Assembly: GCA_028282395.1 (NCBI GenBank)
Contig: JANQHY010000268.1
Coordinates: forward strand, 1 to 7,366
From: Gammaproteobacteria bacterium
Lineage (GTDB): Bacteria; Pseudomonadota; Gammaproteobacteria; UBA12402
Direction: 5' to 3'
Length of the DNA stretch: 7,366 bases
Within the stretch, counting starts at the first letter, position 1. Each line of letters begins with the position of its first letter. This document shows, piece by piece, positions 1 to 6,192 of this stretch. The notes beneath the pieces were generated by a model. It did no database searches, was not told where the DNA came from, and saw nothing but the letters and a program-made list of their open reading frames with translations. The position numbers and the translations under genes were made by a program.

Positions 1-84
1 TTCTAACAGCTTCGCAGATAAATCCCAACCACGCTCTAGCGTTTCTCAGCGAAAGATTTTAACCGAGGCGCGGCAATTTGCTAA
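1..84 (+). other. Left-edge stretch, possible 3' tail of an incoming gene
   Basis: No complete gene is present. The frame starting at position 3 is open from the window edge to a TAA at 60-62 and would end a protein in LTASQINPNHALAFLSERF. This reads like a natural C-terminus and stops 22 nt before the MITE. The frame starting at position 2 is also open and runs through the MITE to a TAA at 263-265, so frame choice cannot be settled from 84 bases. I do not recognise a family. If the position-3 reading is right, the gene converges on the minus-strand DUF4097-like gene. Confidence 0.25.
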
Positions 85-111
85 GGGCCTGTCACAAAAT
101 AAGTTGGACAG
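85..111 (+). repeat. Left terminal inverted repeat of the MITE
   Basis: This 27-bp arm is the reverse complement of 236-262 except at two positions (87 and 107). It is preceded directly by TAA (82-84), the same triplet that follows the right arm. Confidence 0.8.
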
Positions 112-235
112 ATGGCCGGCTGCGGTGATGAAGATTTGGACGCCTGAATTGAAAAAAAGCGCAGGTATAGTGTTGCTATATCGAGTATTTTTTTCAATTC
201 AGGCATTCGAAGATTCGGTACCACAGTCGAGCAAG

Positions 236-262
236 CTGTTCAACTTATTTTGTGACAGGTCC
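236..262 (-). repeat. Right terminal inverted repeat of the MITE
   Basis: This arm pairs with 85-111 at 25 of 27 positions. Its outermost base (C262) is also the third base of the TAG stop codon (minus strand 264-262) of the DUF4097-like gene, so that gene ends exactly at the insertion junction. Confidence 0.8.
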
Positions 263-993
263 TAACTATCTGTGGGCACTCTTTCGCCAACACAGCTATC
301 GTCATCAACCTTGATATCCCCCAACTTAACCGATAATGCTACTTTAGCACCCGTTGTATTCTGCAGCAGCGGCATAGCCTTAGTTGGACTATCTGTCAAT
401 AAAAAACCCTGAGGAAATCTTGCGCTAACATCCCCTAACCAAGTCGACAGGTTGACTTCAGCATCCTCTGGAGGCATTTCAGCAAAAAGCGCCTTTGCAT
501 CACCTAATCTTACTTTGGCACTCACACTGCCACATACTTGATGCAGGTAGATATTCCCTGCCCAAACAGAAATATTGCTGTGCTGGTTTGGACCAATCAC
601 ATTGACGTCCCCTGCTGTTAATTTCACCGCTAGTGCACCAACAATATTCTCGATATAAACTGTACCGGCAAACATACGAACATCAATATTAACCTGGGCT
701 GGGAGTGTTAATTCGATTACATAAGCATTTTTTTGGCCAATAAACGGTTTAAAACCTTTTGCATGCAAAGTGAGCGCGCCATCTGCTAAGGTTAACTGAG
801 GCTGATCTTCTTCTTTAGACTGCTCTTTCCACTGCAGCCGATAGCGACAGACATCCTCCTCTCCGGCAATTATTACCAAGTTCCCTCCAGTCAAATTGGC
901 GGTGAAATTTTTTATTGGTCCTGATAACGTTTTCTCAACATCAACTCTATACAGATGGTTTTCCCGCTTGGGCGCATCAAATAACTTTTTCAT
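262..993 (-). CDS. DUF4097-like beta-repeat protein
   Basis: This 243-residue protein has no signal peptide or membrane segment, so it is probably cytoplasmic. Short beta-strand units carry an [AL]G[DNT] turn: AGTVYI (109-114), AGDVNV (127-132), AGNIYL (145-150), LGDAKA (163-168), LGDVSA (186-191) and LGDIKV (224-229). The first four are exactly 18 residues apart, as expected for stacked turns of a right-handed beta-helix or solenoid. The pattern fits DUF4097/adhesin-like repeat proteins, whose biochemical role is mostly unknown. The ATG at 993 has AAGG 8 nt upstream. The gene follows the restriction-modification gene by 37 nt on the same strand with no terminator between, so co-transcription is likely. 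A role as scaffold or accessory factor to that system is inference only. The stop codon abuts the MITE. Confidence 0.65.
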   Translation of the reverse strand: MKKLFDAPKRENHLYRVDVEKTLSGPIKNFTANLTGGNLVIIAGEEDVCRYRLQWKEQSKEEDQPQLTLADGALTLHAKGFKPFIGQKNAYVIELTLPAQVNIDVRMFAGTVYIENIVGALAVKLTAGDVNVIGPNQHSNISVWAGNIYLHQVCGSVSAKVRLGDAKALFAEMPPEDAEVNLSTWLGDVSARFPQGFLLTDSPTKAMPLLQNTTGAKVALSVKLGDIKVDDDSCVGERVPTDS

Positions 994-1030
994 CTCTATA
1001 ACCTTTTCTATTCCACTACACTAAAAATGT

Positions 1031-3598
1031 TTAGCTATCCAAATTGATACCTGTAGAGGAGTTAATAATACCTTCAATTGAGTTCATAGACTCTTTTAGT
1101 ATTTGATTAGCCTGGGTTCTCTTTCCTTCAGCTTGGCGCACTGCATCGGCAATCCTCTTTTCAATATCCGGCTTTAATCTTGGAATTGGAATAGTGCTCA
1201 CAAACTCTGGCGATATATGGTCAACCACAGAAGCGTATATCCCTTTCTCCATCAAGACTTTTCCGATATTCTCAGATGCCAAATAAGCGTAAACATAGTA
1301 GGGATCAATTAAAGATGGATCAATAATTACCCTAATAACATGTTCGGTAATCATCACCCCATCCAATTCATCATCGACAATCACTACTCTTCCTGTAGAG
1401 CCTGATCGAGTGATGAGTATCCAATCTTTCTCAACCACATGGTTGCTCGCTGGTTTATAGTCCGCCGGCTGATACTTAACATCAAATGGACGTATCTGTA
1501 AAATCTGTGTACCAGAATAAAATGGCAAACTCTTATCGGTATTTTTTACATAGTTACGTTTATGCCTTCCCGGATAAAAAATACCTCGGTTCACAACGAG
1601 GTCACCTAGATTCACTATTTCAGCTATATCGCTACCCGTGTAGTCCATGAGACTTTTTGCTAGGTCATTCTTATTCGGATCCCAATACCAGGCATCAATA
1701 CGACAAGAGGGGTCATCTCTAAGACTCTTAGCGTTAACAACAAAACAGCTTGGTGTGATTGAATTAGGCTTATTACCTTGTTGATACCTATCCCATTGCT
1801 CTTTTATCTTTGGCAGGTCATTCCAAATAATAGGATTGCCCTCTTCATCCAATACAAATTTGCCAGAATCGTCTTTTCGATAGATTGGGTTACCTCTTCT
1901 GTCATGCCCTACCGCTTCAGAAACAGCCATGAAAATAGGATAATCCTCCTCAGGATTCTTAACCTTTTCAAGAAATACTAAAGATGTTTTCGTTCCTGTG
2001 TGTGGTTGAAATGCTTCTCTGGGCAGATCAACGATTGCTGTAATTCTTGCTTGTTTAAGCAACCATTTTCTCAACTCAACACTTGCCTGCTGAGTTCCTG
2101 ACAAATTCTGGCGAGGTAGAACAATTACCATCCTTCCACCACGATTATTCCCACTGGGCTCTTTTAAGAATGTAAGATCTCTTTCGAGAAATAACTTATC
2201 CGGGTCTTGACCACTTAATAATTCATTCGTTGCAACACCCTCTACAATTCGATGACCTAAATCAAATTTTTCCAATACGAAGTCACGAACATCATCTATT
2301 TTCGTTCCAAATGGTGGATTGGTGGTGATAACATCGACACTACCGGGCTTGATCTTCTCATTAAATTCAGATGGGTATTGCTCAATAGGTAATAATGAGT
2401 CAAAGCTATAAATATTACTTTTTCCATCCCCTATAATTGCCATATACGATTTAGCAATCTTATAGAGCAATGGCTCAATGTCCGCTCCATAGATGCATTT
2501 TGCTGAGTGATCCTTTAACATCATATATAATTTATCTTTTGTGAACCCTCTGTTTTTGTAAATTTTTTCTATCTCTTTTCTTAAGTACTCAATTGCAACT
2601 GTTAAAAACCCGCCCGAACCACAAGCTGGATCCATTATTATCTCTTTTTTCTTAAATGAAGGGGCAATAATATCAATGGCAAATCTCACCACTTCTCTAG
2701 GCGTAAAAAACTGTCCGCTCTCACCTTTAAGGCTAGAAGGAAGAAATATCTCATACGCATCACCTAGCGCATCGGTATTTGTCTCTTCGTGAAACAATCC
2801 AACTCCTTGAAGTTGAGAAACAATATAGGTCACCCACTCAGGATCATATTCGATATGCTCATTTTTAAATAATCTGCCAAAATCCGGATCAAGCAGCAAT
2901 TCAGAAAATAGCGCATCGATTCTATTTTTAACGGCTTTCTGGCCTTTTTTTGAATCAATCTCTTCTGATGTTGCCCTAAAACTACAAAACTCTTCCGGCG
3001 AAAGTTCATCGAGAATTTTACAGAAAATAATTTTTATAACTTCTTGAGCAACCTTCTCTTCACGTTTTATTGGCCCTGAGCCGTACAACTTATGATGTAT
3101 GCGTTTAAATAGTATTTTTAAATCTTTTGCCGGCTTTAGATCGCTCTTGCGATACTGGCCGATTGTTTCATAGGTTTCACCATATCGCGGCAATGAGGCT
3201 AAGGAATTGAACTTAGTAGGATCTTTCTTTAGATCTCTATAGAAGAAATATGGCCCGGCACTTTTCTCCTCTATTCCAGCATACCAACCTGTATAAACTG
3301 CTGTTGTCGCTGTTGCGTACGCAAGTAGTTGATTATCAAAACTCCCTTTTGGTGTTTTTATTTCGATTATAATGTCAATGTTATCTTGTTTATGGCGTTT
3401 ACTTTTAAAAACGACAATATCAGCACGCTCTCTTACTTTTTCGCTACCACGTTGAATGGGAAATTCGATTGCGATTAACTCTTTTGGGTATCCAAGGTCA
3501 TCAACCAATATGTGCTCAAACTCTTGTCTGTACTGCTCTTCAGGTGTGGCACGAAGCTCTTTACCTGTCACATAATCAATTACTCTTTCCTCGCTCAT
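1031..3598 (-). CDS. Single-chain restriction-modification protein: HsdR_N-type nuclease, N6-adenine methylase and TRD
   Basis: This 855-residue protein has three parts. Residues 1-140 form a PD-(D/E)XK nuclease like the HsdR N-terminal domain, with D60 (RADIVVF) and E79-x-K81 (IIIEIKTP). Residues 150-560 form an HsdM-like adenine-N6 methylase with GQFFTP (295-300), motif I DPACGSGGF (323-331), acidic ADIEP (372-376) and catalytic TNPPFG (426-431). This motif order is the gamma class. Residues about 655-845 form one HsdS-like target recognition domain (PGRHKRNYV, RSGSTGRVVI, final helix 811-845). No helicase/translocase domain is present, so ATP-dependent Type I cutting is unlikely. The architecture best matches a Type IIG-like enzyme that both methylates and cleaves as phage defence. 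All catalytic motifs look intact. AGGGAG lies 11 nt before the ATG at 3598, and a promoter lies upstream. Recognition sequence and cleavage cannot be read from the sequence. Confidence 0.87.
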   Translation of the reverse strand: MSEERVIDYVTGKELRATPEEQYRQEFEHILVDDLGYPKELIAIEFPIQRGSEKVRERADIVVFKSKRHKQDNIDIIIEIKTPKGSFDNQLLAYATATTAVYTGWYAGIEEKSAGPYFFYRDLKKDPTKFNSLASLPRYGETYETIGQYRKSDLKPAKDLKILFKRIHHKLYGSGPIKREEKVAQEVIKIIFCKILDELSPEEFCSFRATSEEIDSKKGQKAVKNRIDALFSELLLDPDFGRLFKNEHIEYDPEWVTYIVSQLQGVGLFHEETNTDALGDAYEIFLPSSLKGESGQFFTPREVVRFAIDIIAPSFKKKEIIMDPACGSGGFLTVAIEYLRKEIEKIYKNRGFTKDKLYMMLKDHSAKCIYGADIEPLLYKIAKSYMAIIGDGKSNIYSFDSLLPIEQYPSEFNEKIKPGSVDVITTNPPFGTKIDDVRDFVLEKFDLGHRIVEGVATNELLSGQDPDKLFLERDLTFLKEPSGNNRGGRMVIVLPRQNLSGTQQASVELRKWLLKQARITAIVDLPREAFQPHTGTKTSLVFLEKVKNPEEDYPIFMAVSEAVGHDRRGNPIYRKDDSGKFVLDEEGNPIIWNDLPKIKEQWDRYQQGNKPNSITPSCFVVNAKSLRDDPSCRIDAWYWDPNKNDLAKSLMDYTGSDIAEIVNLGDLVVNRGIFYPGRHKRNYVKNTDKSLPFYSGTQILQIRPFDVKYQPADYKPASNHVVEKDWILITRSGSTGRVVIVDDELDGVMITEHVIRVIIDPSLIDPYYVYAYLASENIGKVLMEKGIYASVVDHISPEFVSTIPIPRLKPDIEKRIADAVRQAEGKRTQANQILKESMNSIEGIINSSTGINLDS

Positions 3599-3609
3599 AC
3601 TGCAATTAA

Positions 3610-3631
3610 CTCCCTATATAGGCTTGATCAA
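3610..3631 (-). promoter_or_regulatory. RBS with two adjacent palindromes upstream of the restriction-modification gene
   Basis: The Shine-Dalgarno AGGGAG (minus strand, 3610-3615) overlaps the perfect 10-bp palindrome CCTATATAGG (3613-3622). A second perfect palindrome, TTGATCAA, lies at 3624-3631. Both are in the leader, between the predicted promoter and the start codon. A protein bound there could limit expression of the restriction enzyme, but no controller gene is visible, and short AT-rich palindromes can occur by chance. Confidence 0.4.
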
Positions 3632-3675
3632 TCTTGGTCATCTACACTCACCATTTTTCGTTCTCATGTTGTCAC

Positions 3676-3704
3676 ATTATACGCCCTAAAAGTCAAGCTC
3701 TGAA
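3676..3704 (-). promoter_or_regulatory. Predicted sigma70 promoter of the restriction-modification gene
   Basis: On the minus strand a consensus -10 TATAAT (3676-3681) is preceded, after a 17-nt spacer, by TTCAGA (3699-3704), which matches the -35 consensus at 4 of 6 positions. The -10 lies just past the phosphatase stop codon and leaves a leader of roughly 70 nt. This supports separate transcription of the restriction-modification unit, although read-through from the upstream operon is not excluded because no terminator hairpin is visible. Confidence 0.5.
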
Positions 3705-4396
3705 TGTGTTTCGCAACATGTTGTATATAATTCTCTTAAATTATTAATAACATAATCTGGTTGGCACAATTGATAAATTTGCTGCTTGTCGCCATAGCCA
3801 TACTCCGCCCAACAGAATCTCATGCCAACATTACGAGCAAAATAGCCATCTGCTAAACTATCACCAACCATCAACGTTTTCTCAGGCACAATAGTTGGGA
3901 ACTGTGATTGAATAATACGTTCATAACATTCACTACTTGGCTTCTTTTTGATTCCGGCACGATCTCCAACAATACAGCAAACATAAGGCGACAACTGATA
4001 AGCTGCCAGCGCTTGTTCAATCGCTGTTTCACCTTTGTTACTAACAATAATAATTTTCATCTGTTGCTGTGCAAGCGATTTGATTACCGCTTGCACATCT
4101 GAAAATATTTTTCCATACTGCATCCACTCTTTTTGATAAAGTGCGCGATAATGTTTCATCAGCTCTTCAATACCCTGCTGATTACGAACTTGCGCTGGGA
4201 GCAACTGCCAAGCAATTGTCTTTAGGTCAATTCCCTTAGCAAAAAACTCTGCTATTGCTCCATCAATTTTCTCATTTTCGTAGCCCATTTCGCTAAATGC
4301 TTTTTTCAAACAGAAAACAATGGCTGGAGCTGTATCAAATAACGTGCCATCAAAATCAAAAATAATATGAGTAAAGCGGTTACTACTGTTTGCCAT
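3686..4396 (-). CDS. HAD-superfamily subfamily IA phosphatase (Gph-like)
   Basis: This is a 236-residue hydrolase from the chosen start. It has motif I DFDGT (both Asp; 21-25 counted from an upstream TTG start, 14-18 from the ATG), followed by a helical C1 cap of about 90 residues, motif II IIVSN with its Ser, motif III Lys (IKKKP) and motif IV GDSLAD with both acidic residues. All catalytic residues are present, so it is probably an active Mg2+-dependent phosphomonoesterase like phosphoglycolate or sugar-phosphate phosphatases. The substrate cannot be told from the sequence. I chose the ATG at 4396 because AGGGGG stands 4 nt before it, 8 nt after the transporter stop. The alternative is the TTG at 4417, seven codons upstream, which overlaps the transporter gene by 13 nt and has a weak RBS. 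Tight linkage to the transporter suggests action on a phosphorylated product of the imported substrate, which is inference. Confidence 0.87.
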   Translation of the reverse strand: MANSSNRFTHIIFDFDGTLFDTAPAIVFCLKKAFSEMGYENEKIDGAIAEFFAKGIDLKTIAWQLLPAQVRNQQGIEELMKHYRALYQKEWMQYGKIFSDVQAVIKSLAQQQMKIIIVSNKGETAIEQALAAYQLSPYVCCIVGDRAGIKKKPSSECYERIIQSQFPTIVPEKTLMVGDSLADGYFARNVGMRFCWAEYGYGDKQQIYQLCQPDYVINNLRELYTTCCETHSELDF

Positions 4397-4404
4397 TACG
4401 CCCC

Positions 4405-5640
4405 CTATGTTTGCCAATTACTTGGTTTTATCGGCAGACGACGTTTAACAATATGTTGGGCAAATAACGCAATCACAACATAGCAACCAATAAGCAACAG
4501 AAATGAGCGCTGCAAACCAACTTGATCAGCTAAATAACCCTGTATTTCCGGAATGATAGCCCCACCAACAATCCCCATAATTAAATAACCGCTAGCACGA
4601 TTACGCGCTTTGGCGTTTGGCAGGTGGTTAACCGACAAAGCAAAAATAGAGGGAAACATGGTAGAATTAAAAAGCCCTAATGCTAACAGACTCCACATCG
4701 CCGTATGCCCTGTCGCGACAATCACAACAATCAGTAGCAGCATATTGATGATCGCAGCAGTACGTAGCCATTTAGCCGCAGAATTTTTAATTAATGAGTA
4801 GCCGCCAATCACCCGTCCCAACATAATACCACCCCAATACAATGACAGGTAACGACTGGCTTGACTATATGGCATGTTAGCAACATTAGGCAGATGAAGA
4901 TAATTTACCAATAAACTCCCCGCACCAATTTCAGCACCGACATAAACAAACATTGCCAATAGTCCAAATATCAGCGTAACATCACGCCATGGCAACAATG
5001 GCGCAGAAGTATCAGCAGGTGCGGTTACTGTATTAATAACATCACTACTCAGTTGCATACGCTGAAAACTGACAATAACCGTTACAATAGCAATCACTAC
5101 TGCAATGACAACATACACTGGAATAAAATCACCATGAATAATTAAATGACCTATAATCAGTGGTGCAATTAGCGCAGCAAGTGGATTGGCACTTTGCGCA
5201 AAAGTCAATCGCGCCGAAGCTGTATGAACACCTCCAATTAATGTTGTTAACGGATTCGCCGCCACTTCCAACATCACTACACCAGCAGCTAAAATAAATA
5301 GACCCATTAAGAAAATAGGATAATGATCATATTTCTGTGCTGGAATAAAAATCAGACAGCCTAATATAATAATCACCAACCCTAATAAAATACTACGCTT
5401 ATAATATAATTTATTTACTAGCCACGACATCGGCAGAGACATAACGGCATAAGTTAAAAAGAAACAGAACTGCACCAGCATGGCTTGTGTATAATTTAAG
5501 TGAAAATGCTGCTTAAGTGCGGGGCTGAGCAAACTATTGAGGACAGTAATAAAACCACAGATAAAAAACAGGGTGACAGCCATACCAAATAGCATTGGCT
5601 GATGAGTAAACTTATCCTCTTTTATTGTGAAAGATGACAT
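4405..5640 (-). CDS. MFS transporter of the FHS (FucP-like) sugar symporter family
   Basis: This 411-residue inner-membrane protein has about 12 hydrophobic segments and a hydrophilic central loop near residues 195-215. Family signatures include GFITVLNSLLSP (29-40), the TM2-3 stretch ending in LVNKLYYKR (74-82), and LFILAAGVVMLEVAANP (114-130) followed by RLTFAQSANPLAALIAP. These align with E. coli FucP and related glucose/galactose importers. The Glu matching FucP E135 is kept (E125), but the Asp matching D46 is Ser36, so the substrate or proton coupling may differ. It is the middle gene of a MarR-transporter-phosphatase operon. The ATG lies 5 nt after the MarR stop with only a weak RBS, which suggests translational coupling. 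Import of a sugar or other polar small molecule is likely; its identity is unknown. Confidence 0.85.
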   Translation of the reverse strand: MSSFTIKEDKFTHQPMLFGMAVTLFFICGFITVLNSLLSPALKQHFHLNYTQAMLVQFCFFLTYAVMSLPMSWLVNKLYYKRSILLGLVIIILGCLIFIPAQKYDHYPIFLMGLFILAAGVVMLEVAANPLTTLIGGVHTASARLTFAQSANPLAALIAPLIIGHLIIHGDFIPVYVVIAVVIAIVTVIVSFQRMQLSSDVINTVTAPADTSAPLLPWRDVTLIFGLLAMFVYVGAEIGAGSLLVNYLHLPNVANMPYSQASRYLSLYWGGIMLGRVIGGYSLIKNSAAKWLRTAAIINMLLLIVVIVATGHTAMWSLLALGLFNSTMFPSIFALSVNHLPNAKARNRASGYLIMGIVGGAIIPEIQGYLADQVGLQRSFLLLIGCYVVIALFAQHIVKRRLPIKPSNWQT

Positions 5641-5645
5641 AGTGC

Positions 5646-6080
5646 TTATTCATGATTCTCAAGATTATCAACGATTTTATCCAAAACCGTTAAAAATCCA
5701 CTTAAATCACGCGGTGAAACTCCCTTCAGCGCCTTACGCCATGTTGCTACGGTTACTTTTTTAACGGATTTAGCGATAGCATCGCCATGCTCAGTTAACG
5801 CAATGCGCACGAATCGTTTATCATCAGCGTCAGTAAAACGGTAAACCAACCCTTGCTCAACCAGTCTATCCAATGAACGTGTTAACGATGCCGGTTCACA
5901 AATGAGCAGTTGCGCTAATTCTGCTTTTGTACAAGCCTTACTACGCTTAATAATCATTATAATTTTACCATCCATTTTGGTTAAATGGTGTGCCTGGATG
6001 GCCGGCTTCAACCGTCCCCTTAGGGACGATGCGGCTTTACGCCAGGCTGTCACTACGGATTTAATCTGCATTGTCATCAT
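5646..6080 (-). CDS. MarR-family transcriptional regulator
   Basis: This 144-residue winged-helix repressor matches the usual MarR length of 140-150. The core is typical: the recognition region CTKAELAQLLICEPASLTRSLDRLVEQGLV is followed by the wing YRFTDADDKRFVRIALTEHG, with helices on both sides for dimerisation. MarR dimers bind 16-20 bp dyads and usually release DNA on binding a small phenolic or other ligand. The open frame extends upstream to 6161, but that part is translated promoter/operator DNA. The ATG at 6080, or the adjacent ATG at 6077, has AGGGTGA directly upstream and gives the normal length. A 19-bp dyad 39 nt upstream is its likely operator. It heads the transporter-phosphatase operon and diverges from the methyltransferase, so it probably controls both. 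Confidence 0.88.
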   Translation of the reverse strand: MMTMQIKSVVTAWRKAASSLRGRLKPAIQAHHLTKMDGKIIMIIKRSKACTKAELAQLLICEPASLTRSLDRLVEQGLVYRFTDADDKRFVRIALTEHGDAIAKSVKKVTVATWRKALKGVSPRDLSGFLTVLDKIVDNLENHE

Positions 6081-6118
6081 AATCACCCTAGATACTCGCT
6101 TATTTAGATCATCTATAT

Positions 6119-6137
6119 TATAATGCAGTGCATTATA
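6119..6137. promoter_or_regulatory. Probable MarR operator, 19-bp dyad
   Basis: TATAATGCA (6119-6127), a central G (6128) and TGCATTATA (6129-6137) form a perfect 9+1+9 inverted repeat, the size of typical MarR-family operators. It lies between the divergent genes and covers -10-like boxes on both strands. Binding by the adjacent regulator is inferred from position. Confidence 0.7.
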
Positions 6138-6151
6138 GTTCAATACTATAA
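6133..6151. promoter_or_regulatory. Second overlapping dyad in the divergent promoter
   Basis: TTATAGT (6133-6139) and ACTATAA (6145-6151) form a perfect 7-bp inverted repeat around TCAAT. It shares 6133-6137 with the right arm of the 19-bp dyad, so the two may be alternative or cooperative binding sites. It lacks the TGCA core of the first dyad and could simply reflect repeated TATAnT promoter boxes. Confidence 0.4.
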
Positions 6152-6192
6152 AGACTATCATTTGTGAAATAAAAAATTCGTGGAGAGAGAAA

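Larger units (their letters stand above)
85..262. mobile_element. MITE-like palindromic insertion, 178 bp, non-autonomous
   Basis: The element has 27-bp terminal inverted repeats at 85-111 and 236-262 that match at 25 of 27 positions (outer core CCTGTCACAAAATAAGTTG). The two halves remain imperfectly complementary inward. A perfect 17-bp inner repeat pairs 142-158 with 188-204, and TATAG (166-170) pairs with CTATA (176-180) around a TGTTG tip. TAA at 82-84 and 263-265 flanks it as a target duplication; CTAA at 81-84 and 262-265 is the alternative reading, with the element ending at 261. No transposase is encoded, so mobilisation would need an IS supplied in trans. Ends that start GGGCC with a 3-4 bp duplication loosely suggest the IS5 superfamily, but this is only a guess. 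The element lies at the stop codon of the neighbouring gene, and the TAG is the same with or without the insertion. Confidence 0.8.
6117..6152. promoter_or_regulatory. Divergent promoter region between marR-type gene and O-methyltransferase
   Basis: AT-rich -10-like boxes lie on both strands. For the minus strand they are TATAAT at 6117-6122 (with TTGAAC at 6138-6143, spacer 15) and TATAAT at 6132-6137. For the plus strand they are TATAAT 6119-6124, TATAGT 6134-6139 and TATAAA 6147-6152. No plus-strand -35 is convincing, so the true start sites cannot be chosen. All candidates overlap or abut the dyads below, which fits repression by steric block. Confidence 0.45.

Noticed and set aside
2..265. 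Plus-strand open frame running from the window edge through the MITE
   Set aside because: The stretch inside the MITE is palindromic non-coding DNA, and another frame gives a more natural stop at 60-62. The open frame looks accidental.
1778..1981. Plus-strand open frame opposite the restriction gene
   Set aside because: It lies within a well-supported coding gene on the other strand and shows no family features or RBS. The same holds for the short plus-strand frames at 3512-3703, 3908-4102, 4610-4801 and 5902-6123.
3691..3696. TTGACT as -35 of the restriction gene promoter
   Set aside because: It is only 9 nt from the TATAAT box; a 17-nt spacer requires the weaker TTCAGA at 3699-3704.
6081..6161. 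27-codon N-terminal extension of the MarR protein
   Set aside because: It translates the operator and promoter DNA, has no RBS at its start and makes the protein longer than the family. The ATG at 6080 has a good RBS.
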